Shown here: positions 1 through 6,459 of the stretch, piece by piece
Layout: every line of letters starts with the position of its first letter
Numbering within the stretch: the first letter of the stretch is position 1
Assembly (NCBI GenBank): GCA_903888815.1
Contig: CAISVC010000175.1
Coordinates: 1-7,748 of the forward strand
Reading direction: 5' to 3'
DNA length: 7,748 nt
From: an uncultured Fibrobacterota bacterium
GTDB lineage: Bacteria; Fibrobacterota; Chitinivibrionia; Chitinivibrionales; Chitinispirillaceae
Translations under genes and position numbers: made by a program
The notes under the pieces: generated by a model
Database searches by the model: none
Told to the model about the DNA's origin: nothing
What the model saw: only the letters and a program-made list of their open reading frames with translations

Positions 1-339
1 CAGGAAGGCAGGGGCATCGGCCTCGTGAACAAGCTGAAAGCGTATGGGCTGCAGGACCAGGGTCTCGACACGGTAGAAGCCAATGAAAAGCTCGGATTTG
101 CGCCTGACCTCCGCGACTACGGCATCGGCGCGCAGATCCTGGCCGACCTGGGCATAAGCGCCATCCGGCTCATGACCAACAACCCGCGCAAAATCGTGGG
201 GCTCGAAGGGTACGGGCTCGAGGTCGTGGAACGGGTGCCCCTCGAAATGGAACCGAAAAAAGAGAATGCGCGGTATCTTTCAACGAAAAAGGAAAAACTC
301 GGACACTTACTCGAAGGAGGGTATGTATGCCAGCCATAA
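1..339 (+). CDS. ribBA: GTP cyclohydrolase II, C-terminal part (RibA or RibBA), 5' end outside window
   Basis: The reading frame is open from base 1, so the gene starts left of the window; 112 residues are visible. GTP cyclohydrolase II opens the imidazole ring of GTP, releasing formate and pyrophosphate, to give the first pyrimidine intermediate of riboflavin synthesis in the cytoplasm. Seen: the motif QEGRGIGL at visible residues 1-8, which holds the conserved catalytic-site arginine; the block LDTVEANEKLGF; TNNPRK; and the tail motif YLSTKKEKLGHLL that closes the family's domain. These line up from memory with E. coli RibA. The zinc-binding cysteines would lie upstream, out of view. Whether a DHBP synthase (RibB) domain is fused at the N-terminus cannot be seen. 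The fused form is common beside ribH, so the symbol is a guess between ribA and ribBA. The gene overlaps ribH by 13 bases, indicating one transcript and coupled translation. Confidence 0.95.
   Translation, partial: QEGRGIGLVNKLKAYGLQDQGLDTVEANEKLGFAPDLRDYGIGAQILADLGISAIRLMTNNPRKIVGLEGYGLEVVERVPLEMEPKKENARYLSTKKEKLGHLLEGGYVCQP
313..321 (+). promoter_or_regulatory. Shine-Dalgarno site of ribH
   Basis: The run GAAGGAGGG is close to a full anti-16S match and ends 5 bases before the ATG at 327. It lies inside the ribBA coding region. It fixes the ribH start at 327 rather than the out-of-frame ATG at 323. It is the strongest ribosome binding site in the window. Confidence 0.85.
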
Positions 340-791
340 TAGAAGGATTACTGGACGGAGCCGGAAAGCGATTCGGCGTGATCGTGAGCCGTTTCAACGA
401 GCTCATTTCGAAGAATCTTCTGGAAGGGGCTCTTGACTGTCTCCTGAGGCACAAAACGGCCAAGGATGCCATCACCATCGTCTGGACGCCGGGGGCGCTC
501 GAGATCCCGCTCGTGGCGCAGAAAATGGCCGCGTCGAAAAAGTTCGATGCGATTCTATGCCTGGGCGCGGTGATCCGCGGCGGAACCCCGCATTTCGACT
601 ATGTTGCGTCGGAAATGTCCAAGGGGATCGCCAAGGTGGCGCTCGAGCAGAAGCTGCCGGTCATCAACGGCGTCTTGACAACCGATACTATCGACCAGGC
701 GGTCGAGCGCGCGGGAGCCAAAGCCGGCAACAAGGGGTGGAACGCAGCCCAGAACGCCATCGAAATGGCCGATCTGCTGGGTAAATTATAA
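327..791 (+). CDS. ribH: 6,7-dimethyl-8-ribityllumazine synthase
   Basis: This enzyme condenses 5-amino-6-ribitylamino-uracil with 3,4-dihydroxy-2-butanone 4-phosphate to give lumazine, the penultimate step of riboflavin synthesis. In bacteria it forms pentamers or 60-subunit shells in the cytoplasm. The 154-residue length is normal for the family. Seen: SRFN at 21-24 with the aromatic residue that stacks on the substrate; PGALEIP at 55-61; GAVIRGGTPHFDYV at 80-93, containing the phosphate-binding GT pair and the active-site His89; NGVLTTDTIDQA at 114-125; and Arg128 in the following ERAG, matching the conserved phosphate-contacting arginine. Residue 86 is Gly where Glu or Ala is more usual, a mild variant. 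The start is supported by a strong Shine-Dalgarno site and a 13-base overlap with the preceding riboflavin gene. A perfect palindrome follows the stop codon by 5 bases. Confidence 0.97.
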   Translation: MPAIIEGLLDGAGKRFGVIVSRFNELISKNLLEGALDCLLRHKTAKDAITIVWTPGALEIPLVAQKMAASKKFDAILCLGAVIRGGTPHFDYVASEMSKGIAKVALEQKLPVINGVLTTDTIDQAVERAGAKAGNKGWNAAQNAIEMADLLGKL

Positions 792-796
792 CACCT

Positions 797-824
797 GCAG
801 AGACGTTGCATGCAACGTCTCTGC
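797..824. repeat. Perfect 28-bp palindrome between ribH and nusB
   Basis: The left half GCAGAGACGTTGCA is followed directly by its exact reverse complement, with the centre between 810 and 811 and no mismatch. It fills most of the 43-base ribH-nusB gap. As RNA it could form a stem of about 12 pairs with a 4-base TGCA loop. No T-run follows (the next bases are CAATCCGTTTA), so it does not look like an ordinary intrinsic terminator. Similar GAGACGTTGCATGCAACGTCTC-type palindromes are, to my recollection, dispersed in many copies in various bacterial genomes, so it may be one copy of a REP-like interspersed repeat. Alternatives are an RNA stability hairpin after ribH, an attenuator before nusB, or a dimeric-protein binding site. 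Confidence 0.9.
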
Positions 825-834
825 CAATCCGTTT

Positions 835-1284
835 ATGTCCGTAAAACCCAGATCAAAAAACAGGCATAAGGCGCGGGAACTTGCGCTGCAGACGCTCTAT
901 GCCTGCGAAGCGGGGGACGCGACGGAATGGGAAGACATGCTCCGGGCCATCAGCGGGGAAAAGTCGTTTACAGAAGATACGATCGGCTATGCGCGCGAAC
1001 TCATGCGGCAGACGACGGGGGCGCTCGCTGCCATCGACGAGCGTATCGCCTGCCATGCCGCGAACTGGGAACTCAAGCGCATGGCGGCGCTCGACCGGAA
1101 TATCCTGCGCCTTGCCGTGGCAGAGCTTTCCTTTTTCAGCGAGGTCCCGTTCAAGGTCGTGATCGATGAAGCCGTGGAACTCGCTAAAACCTACGGCACC
1201 GAAGATTCGGGTAGATTCGTAAACGGAATACTCGATTCCATCTATAAAGCCCGTACCACTGAGACTGAAAAGGAATCTTCCTGA
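835..1284 (+). CDS. nusB: Transcription antitermination factor NusB
   Basis: NusB pairs with ribosomal protein S10 (NusE) to bind boxA RNA and support processive transcription, chiefly of rRNA operons. The 149-residue, mainly helical protein has the family's marks: the N-terminal RHKARELALQTLYACE at 10-25 (arginine-rich RNA-binding start), RMAALDRNILRLAVAEL at 82-98, and the signature from VPFKVVIDEAVELAKTYGTE (104-123) to FVNGILDSI (128-136). The start at 835 places the RHKARE motif at residue 10, as expected, and no in-frame start codon lies between it and ribH. No Shine-Dalgarno sequence is visible before it; the bases there are the end of the palindrome and CAATCCGTTT. It follows ribH, an arrangement frequent in bacteria, and its TGA is directly followed by the ATG of the next gene. 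Confidence 0.96.
   Translation: MSVKPRSKNRHKARELALQTLYACEAGDATEWEDMLRAISGEKSFTEDTIGYARELMRQTTGALAAIDERIACHAANWELKRMAALDRNILRLAVAELSFFSEVPFKVVIDEAVELAKTYGTEDSGRFVNGILDSIYKARTTETEKESS
1269..1275 (+). promoter_or_regulatory. Shine-Dalgarno site of the DUF2723 gene
   Basis: AAAGGAA lies inside the end of nusB, 9 bases before the ATG at 1285. It favours 1285 as the start over the in-frame ATG at 1312, whose upstream bases offer only a weak GAG. Confidence 0.6.
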
Positions 1285-4272
1285 ATGGAACTTTCGTATG
1301 CCAATGAGCGGATGCACGCCCGGCTCAATCGCCTTTTTGCGGCGGGCGTTTTTGCAATATCATTCATCGGCTACCTTGCGACCGTTGCCCCCACCGTCTG
1401 TTTCTGGGACTGCGGAGAATACACTGCGACCTGTCATTCGCTTGAAGTCCCGCATCCTCCCGGCAATCCGTTTTTCATCATGTTTGCCCGCGTAGTGAGC
1501 ATGGCTCTTTTTTTCATTAAAGACTACGGACTGCGGATAAATCTCATTTCGGTATTTTCGAGTGCGCTTATGTCCATGCTCATTTATTGTATCATCGTTC
1601 GGACATTTGTCGGATGGCTGGGCGTTCCTGATACCGGATGGAAGCGGATCGTTATGTATCTCGCCGGTGCGGTGGGAGGGCTGTTTGCGGCATTCGGCAG
1701 CACGGTCTGGTTCTGCTCGGTCGAGGCCGAAGTGAACACCCCGGTTCTGGTTCCCATTGTCCTATGCACCTGGCTCACCCTGGTATGGGCACAGAGCGCT
1801 GATGAGCGGCGCGACCGTCTGCTTGTGCTCGTTTCGTATATCGCGTTCCTCGGCATCGGCATTCACATGTATTCAATGATCACGCTCGGCCCCCTGTTCC
1901 TGTACGTTATCATCATCGACCCGGAAAAACGGAAGGACTGGCGGCTGTGGGGAGCCTGTTTCGCGCTGGCACTCATCATCTTCGATCTTTCCCTTTTCAT
2001 GGCGGTGGCACCGCTTCTTGTCATACTAACCGGTATTTTCGCCTTTGTGCGCTGGAATGAAGCGCGAATGATCAATCTCACCATTGTCGGTCTTCTCATC
2101 GGCTATGTTGTAATGACGTTTATACGCGGCGCGGATGAAAACCAGTTCCGGTTCACCCGCCTGCTGTCAAACCTTTTCCCGTTTCTGCTGATAGTATCGG
2201 CAATCGCATTGGAATTTATTATCACCAACGGTGCGGCGGTACTGCGGGTACAGAAAAAATACCGTTTTGTTTTTTTCCTCGTGCTCTTTGCAATCGTCGG
2301 ATTTTCCAGCCACCTCTATCTTCCCGTCCGCTCTGCGCTCAACCCCATGATAGACGAAAACCATCCGGCCACATACGGTGCGTTCAAGGACTATCTGTCC
2401 CGCAAACAGTACGGTACCGAGAGCATGATCACCCGTATGTTCTGGCGCCGGGCCACGTTGTCGCACCAGTTCGGGATCGAGGGCCACATGGGCTTCGGCG
2501 GGTTTTTCCTCACGCAGTTTTACCGCTTTTCTCAGCTTGACACACAGCAAAGCTATTTTAAAAACAGCCGGGCGGAAGGATGGGGGAAGCTTTTCGTGTA
2601 TCTCCTGCCGGTCGCCCTTGCCCTGTTCGGCATGTACTTTCTGTATAAAAAACACAAGCCTGTTTCCGTCCTGCTCGGCTCGCTGTTCCTTATGACCACT
2701 GTCGTGCTGGTTTTCTACCATAACTTTTCCGACGGGACCACAAGCGAGCGCCGCGATTACATGCAATGGGTCAAACACGGCCGCGAGGGTCCTGAACCTA
2801 CCGTGCAGCGCGAGGTGCGCGTCCGCGATTATTTCTACATCGCGGGGTTTATGTTTTACGGCATGTGGATCGGTATCGCGGCCGGCGGGCTTCTTTTTCT
2901 TCTGTACACCAACCGGAGGAAATTCCTGCGCACCACCCTTGCGCCCCTCTGCACGGTGCTTTTTGCCGCCGCACCGGCCCTGCCGCTGACACAGAACATG
3001 CCACTCGAGACGCGAAAGGGCGATTTCGTCCCGTTCGACTATGCCTATAACCTCCTTATGTCGTGCGAAAAAGACGGCATACTCTTTACCAACGGCGACA
3101 ACGATACCTTCCCGCTGTGGGCGCTGCAGGAAGCTTATAACATCCGCCGCGATGTCCGTATTGTCAACTTAAGCCTGCTCAATACCCGGTGGTATGTCAA
3201 GCAGCTCAAGCGGCTCGAGCCGAGGGTGCCGGTTTCGCTCTCGATCGCGCAGATCGACCGGCTTGATCATACCGTCAATCCCCTTACCCGGCCGCTGCGC
3301 TATACGCTGCCGAACGCCGGCATCACCGTAACCATTCCGCCGCGCCGTGAACACCCCCTCATGCGCATCCAGGACCAGATGGTGGTTCATATCGTGGATG
3401 CCGCCAGGTGGAAAAAGCCCGTTTATATGTCGGTCACGGTTTCCGAGGACAACCTCATGGGGCTTGGCCCGTATCTGCAAATGCAGGGGCTTGTGTACCG
3501 GGTCAAGCCGCGCGAAGTGGCGGAGGCCGACAGGCTGGATCTGGGACGCACCCTTTACCTTCTTGACCATGTATACCGGTACACGGGCCTGGGCGATGGC
3601 ACCACGCCGCTCAACGAGTCCTCGGTGCGGATGCTTTCAAACTTTGCCGCGTCCTTCCTGCAGATCGGGCTTGTTTTCCGGAAGCCGCTCCGGGAACGCC
3701 ATGCGGAGATTAAAAAACTGGAAGTCGCGGCCGCGAAACATCCCGACACGGCGGCAGCGCTGGCGCTCATGAAAAAACGGTATGACGACACCCTCGCCCT
3801 CGTTCTTGGAAAACTCAATCAGTGCATATCATTGCTGCCATGGGACTGGCGCCCTCGTGCGCTCCGTCATGAATTCCTTATTGCCGGCAATCGGCTGCCG
3901 GAAGCGGAAACCGCAATGCGCGAGGCCCTGAAAATCGAGCCGGCGAACGCCCAGTATCTGCAGATGATGGCGCAGGTCCTCACTATGGAAGGAAAGAAAA
4001 ATGAGGCGTCCGATGTTCTGCGCAATGTCCCGGAAAGCAGCCTTAACTCATGGGAGACCTATGCCTCCATCGCCGAGGCTTTTGCGGCGTCAGGCTGTTT
4101 CGACAGCGCGATTGCGGTCATGCAGGAGTTCGCAAGCCTCCATCCGGGTGACCGGCGGGCAATGGACGCGGTTGCCCAGCTTGAGCGGCTTAGAAAACAG
4201 CTGGGCAGCCATGCTCTTGAAGCAAACAATAGAAACAATGAGGCTTCACAGAAAAAGCAAAAAGGCCAATAA
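1285..4272 (+). CDS. DUF2723 (TMEM260-like, GT-C type) membrane protein with C-terminal TPR-like region
   Basis: This is a 995-residue polytopic inner-membrane protein. The N-terminal block resembles the DUF2723 family: after a first membrane helix (about 16-36) comes TVCFWDCGEY at 37-46, then HPPGNP at 57-62. Asp42 and Glu45 sit where GT-C enzymes carry the catalytic acidic residues of the first outer loop. About a dozen hydrophobic segments follow to residue 567, for example 82-108, 178-212, 222-255, 296-320, 328-346, 436-478 and 515-541. Residues about 568-835 are soluble and include GDNDTFPLW at 604-612. Residues about 850-970 form paired helices of TPR type (LPEAETAMREALKIEPANAQ, then two more repeats). 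The tail is Lys/Asn/Gln-rich. The human relative TMEM260 is a protein O-mannosyltransferase. By analogy this protein may move a sugar from a polyprenyl-phosphate donor to exported proteins or glycans, but donor and acceptor are unknown. Its start abuts the nusB stop. Confidence 0.85.
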   Translation: MELSYANERMHARLNRLFAAGVFAISFIGYLATVAPTVCFWDCGEYTATCHSLEVPHPPGNPFFIMFARVVSMALFFIKDYGLRINLISVFSSALMSMLIYCIIVRTFVGWLGVPDTGWKRIVMYLAGAVGGLFAAFGSTVWFCSVEAEVNTPVLVPIVLCTWLTLVWAQSADERRDRLLVLVSYIAFLGIGIHMYSMITLGPLFLYVIIIDPEKRKDWRLWGACFALALIIFDLSLFMAVAPLLVILTGIFAFVRWNEARMINLTIVGLLIGYVVMTFIRGADENQFRFTRLLSNLFPFLLIVSAIALEFIITNGAAVLRVQKKYRFVFFLVLFAIVGFSSHLYLPVRSALNPMIDENHPATYGAFKDYLSRKQYGTESMITRMFWRRATLSHQFGIEGHMGFGGFFLTQFYRFSQLDTQQSYFKNSRAEGWGKLFVYLLPVALALFGMYFLYKKHKPVSVLLGSLFLMTTVVLVFYHNFSDGTTSERRDYMQWVKHGREGPEPTVQREVRVRDYFYIAGFMFYGMWIGIAAGGLLFLLYTNRRKFLRTTLAPLCTVLFAAAPALPLTQNMPLETRKGDFVPFDYAYNLLMSCEKDGILFTNGDNDTFPLWALQEAYNIRRDVRIVNLSLLNTRWYVKQLKRLEPRVPVSLSIAQIDRLDHTVNPLTRPLRYTLPNAGITVTIPPRREHPLMRIQDQMVVHIVDAARWKKPVYMSVTVSEDNLMGLGPYLQMQGLVYRVKPREVAEADRLDLGRTLYLLDHVYRYTGLGDGTTPLNESSVRMLSNFAASFLQIGLVFRKPLRERHAEIKKLEVAAAKHPDTAAALALMKKRYDDTLALVLGKLNQCISLLPWDWRPRALRHEFLIAGNRLPEAETAMREALKIEPANAQYLQMMAQVLTMEGKKNEASDVLRNVPESSLNSWETYASIAEAFAASGCFDSAIAVMQEFASLHPGDRRAMDAVAQLERLRKQLGSHALEANNRNNEASQKKQKGQ

Positions 4273-4300
4273 GCTGCAAACCGTATCATTTTTTTGACAT

Positions 4301-5389
4301 ATGAATAAACTCGCTTTTCTACGATACGCCATTAATAAACGACGTGCGCTTCCTATTTATCTCATTTTTGGGGTTACAAACCGCTGCAATTCACGGTGCC
4401 TGACCTGTTTCAACTGGCAGCTGATCGACGCAAATAATGAAGAGCTATCGCTTGACGAAATTGAAAAATTCGTTTCTTCGATGCCCCACACGCTGTTAAC
4501 GCTTGTTCTTACCGGCGGCGAAGTCTTCCTGCGGAAGGAATTGTTTGACATAATTGCCCTTTTCCAGAAATACGTTGATCCGCAATTTTTAGCGATCCCA
4601 ACCAATGGCATTCAATACCGCGAGATCGCCGAATCTGTCAAACAAATAGCATCGGCATTTCCAAATAATATAGCCATTAATGTTTCCCTTGATGGAATCG
4701 GCGACCTGCATGACACCATACGGGGGGTAAAGGGAAATTTTGATAAGGTAGAGAAATTATATGCTTTGCTGTCGGTGGTAAAAAAGAACAACCCTAATCT
4801 TTCACTGGGCATTAATACGGTTCTCAATAACCTCAATCAAAATCATTACGAAGAGATATTCTCGTACGTCCGGAAATATTTCCCGATGGTTGATCAACAT
4901 AATTTTGAAATCATGCGAGGCTGTTTTCGCGACGCGAACCTATCCCCGCCCTCTATTGAATTTTTAAGGATACACACACCAAGGATTCAAAGAATGCTCA
5001 GTGTTTACAAATATCACAAGGCTGGAATGTATCAAAAATTTCTGCACGCGGCCAAATTGCATTATCATTCGGTAGTTCTCGATCATCTTTTGCAGCGAAG
5101 AACACTGCCCTGCTATGGAGGCTCGCTTGCAGGAGTTGTCGACTGCAAAGGTGATGTCTATCCGTGCGAATTGCTTGAGAAAATAGGAAATTTAAAAGAC
5201 TATGGATATAATTTCCCGGCATTATGGCTTTCCAAAAAGGCGGATGACGTCCGGCGCGGGATTAAAAAGACAAAATGCGTCTGTACGCATTCGTGCTTTC
5301 AATTTGTAAATATTCTTTTCAATCCGTTGGAATATCCGAAGCTGCTGCATCCGGTTACCTCCACCCCCAGCGAGACCGCCGCTCTATGA
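4301..5389 (+). CDS. Radical SAM protein with SPASM/twitch-like C-terminal cysteine cluster
   Basis: The 362-residue protein has the radical SAM cluster motif CNSRCLTC: Cys29, Cys33 and Cys36 (CxxxCxxC) would bind the 4Fe-4S cluster that cleaves S-adenosylmethionine. TGGE at 71-74 is the usual SAM-amino-group contact, and NVSLDG at 127-132 matches a later barrel strand. The C-terminal part has Cys271, Cys282 and Cys289 (in GDVYPCE) and then Cys326, Cys328 and Cys332 (CVCTHSC), a spacing like SPASM or twitch domains that hold auxiliary Fe-S clusters. Such enzymes modify peptides, sugars or lipids; the substrate cannot be told from sequence. There is no precursor-peptide gene beside it. Its stop overlaps the start of a glycosyltransferase (ATGA), pointing to joint function in glycan or surface-molecule synthesis. 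The 28-base gap before it has no visible Shine-Dalgarno site. Base composition is clearly more A+T-rich than in the genes to the left. Confidence 0.9.
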   Translation: MNKLAFLRYAINKRRALPIYLIFGVTNRCNSRCLTCFNWQLIDANNEELSLDEIEKFVSSMPHTLLTLVLTGGEVFLRKELFDIIALFQKYVDPQFLAIPTNGIQYREIAESVKQIASAFPNNIAINVSLDGIGDLHDTIRGVKGNFDKVEKLYALLSVVKKNNPNLSLGINTVLNNLNQNHYEEIFSYVRKYFPMVDQHNFEIMRGCFRDANLSPPSIEFLRIHTPRIQRMLSVYKYHKAGMYQKFLHAAKLHYHSVVLDHLLQRRTLPCYGGSLAGVVDCKGDVYPCELLEKIGNLKDYGYNFPALWLSKKADDVRRGIKKTKCVCTHSCFQFVNILFNPLEYPKLLHPVTSTPSETAAL

Positions 5390-6381
5390 CCGACCAATCT
5401 CTGCCGCTTATTACCATTATTATTCCCATCGGACCCGGCCGAAGTTATAAAACTGTCATGGATTCGATTCGGAATCTTGACTACCCGAAAGAAAAAATTG
5501 AAGTCATCATAGCAGAAGGCAGGCAGCCGGCCCGGCAACGTAATGAAGCAATTAAAGTGGCAAAGGGGTCGATACTTTTTTTCTTCGACGATGATGTTAT
5601 CCTCAACCATGATATTATCAAACGCATGCTGAGTCTTTATTATAATCCACAGATCACTATGGCCGGCGGTCCGAATTTAACTCCCGAAACGGACTCGTTT
5701 TTGCAAAAATGTTTCGGTTATGGTATGTCCCGTTTCTTTGCTACCGCTCAGATGAGCTCCCGCTATAAATCTTCCGGCCGCGAACGTGAGGCGACGGAAA
5801 AAGAATTAATTTGCTGCAACGTCAGCGGGCGGGCCACAGTGCTCAGAAATAATTTATTCAACGAAACACTCTGGCCCTGCGAAGAAAACGAATTGTTCAA
5901 TCGCCTCCAATCGCAAGGATATAAATTAATTTTCGACCCGCAATCAATAGTCTTTCATAGCCGTCGTCCTTCGTTATGGAAATTCGTCAAACAGAATTTC
6001 GGTTATGGTCGCGGAAGAGTTGAGCAGCTCTGGATCCAGCCATCAACCTTTGAATTTATATTTTTAGCACCACCCGTTTTCACCTTGTACACAGCGGGTC
6101 TGCTCACCAGTCTTGTTTTCAGATGGCTCCCTTCGCATTACGCCGTACTTTTTTCAGTCCCCTTTATGGCTTATTGCGCAATCAATGTTTCGGTATCCCT
6201 GTGGACAGCGATTGCCGTCAAAAAGCCTGTATCCTTTTTTGTTTTACCTTTTATCTTTTTTTTTGTACATATTCCGTACGGATTAGGAATGATATACAGC
6301 GTGTTCCATCGTTTTTTCAGGCGGAAGAAACCTTGCTTGGACGTCAAATTGAACTGGATCAACATGACCGAGACGAGCTAA
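5386..6381 (+). CDS. Family 2 glycosyltransferase with C-terminal membrane segments
   Basis: The 331-residue protein has a GT-A type family 2 fold at the N-terminus: LPLITIIIPI (6-15) as first strand, EVIIAEG at 39-45, the pattern RQPARQRNEAIKVAKGSILFF typical of one GT2 branch at 46-66, and DDD at 68-70 as the metal/nucleotide-sugar site. CNVSGRATVLRNN (144-156) and EENELF (166-171) match the acceptor-side block, where the latter corresponds to the usual EDxEL catalytic-base motif. The usual QxxRW is not seen; FGYGRGR at 205-211 occupies that place. Three hydrophobic segments (about 223-247, 252-276 and 282-306) anchor it in the membrane, with a basic end (FRRKK). It probably adds a sugar to a lipid carrier or membrane glycan; the sugar is unknown. 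Start choice: ATG at 5386 overlaps the radical SAM stop as ATGA and puts the first strand at the expected place. A longer in-frame version from 5275 would add 37 unrelated residues. Confidence 0.9.
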   Translation: MTDQSLPLITIIIPIGPGRSYKTVMDSIRNLDYPKEKIEVIIAEGRQPARQRNEAIKVAKGSILFFFDDDVILNHDIIKRMLSLYYNPQITMAGGPNLTPETDSFLQKCFGYGMSRFFATAQMSSRYKSSGREREATEKELICCNVSGRATVLRNNLFNETLWPCEENELFNRLQSQGYKLIFDPQSIVFHSRRPSLWKFVKQNFGYGRGRVEQLWIQPSTFEFIFLAPPVFTLYTAGLLTSLVFRWLPSHYAVLFSVPFMAYCAINVSVSLWTAIAVKKPVSFFVLPFIFFFVHIPYGLGMIYSVFHRFFRRKKPCLDVKLNWINMTETS

Positions 6382-6459
6382 GCAAGAATCGCCTCATATT
6401 TTTTATTGCGCTATTCGTATCTAAACTATCAACTAACGAACAAGTAAAAAGTGCTCCGC
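6382..6459. other. 78-base A+T-rich spacer between GT2 and YfhO-like genes
   Basis: This is the longest stretch without coding sequence in the window. It has short T and A runs but no convincing hairpin followed by a T-run and no strong -35/-10 pair. No Shine-Dalgarno sequence precedes the next start. An in-frame TAA at 6445-6447 bounds the next gene's possible 5' end, leaving GTG at 6451 and ATG at 6460 as its only nearby starts. Confidence 0.5.

Noticed and set aside
25..339. GTG at 25 as the start of a separate small gene
   Set aside because: The frame is open from base 1 and the residues before it (QEGRGIGL) are part of the conserved GTP cyclohydrolase II active site, so this is the inside of a longer gene.
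797..824. Intrinsic terminator after ribH
   Set aside because: The stem is strong, but it is not followed by a T-run and nusB begins 10 bases later, so termination is not supported by sequence alone.
853..1317. A 154-residue open frame on the minus strand across nusB
   Set aside because: It is antisense to a clear NusB, with no family resemblance and no supporting start context.
2167..2778. A 203-residue open frame on the minus strand
   Set aside because: It lies wholly inside the DUF2723 gene, has no recognisable motif and reads as an antisense shadow of the membrane-protein codons.
4294..4325. TTGACA followed by TACGAT as a promoter for the radical SAM gene
   Set aside because: The hexamer spacing is 20 bases and the pair overlaps the start codon, so it could not transcribe this gene from the chosen start.
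5275..5385. Longer N-terminus of the glycosyltransferase
   Set aside because: The extra 37 residues are an out-of-frame reading of the radical SAM cysteine-rich end and do not fit a GT2 N-terminus. The ATGA overlap at 5386 is the better start.
6406..6432. Possible promoter TTGCGC / TATCAA before the YfhO-like gene
   Set aside because: Both hexamers are weak matches and the 15-base spacing is short; in A+T-rich sequence such pairs arise by chance.
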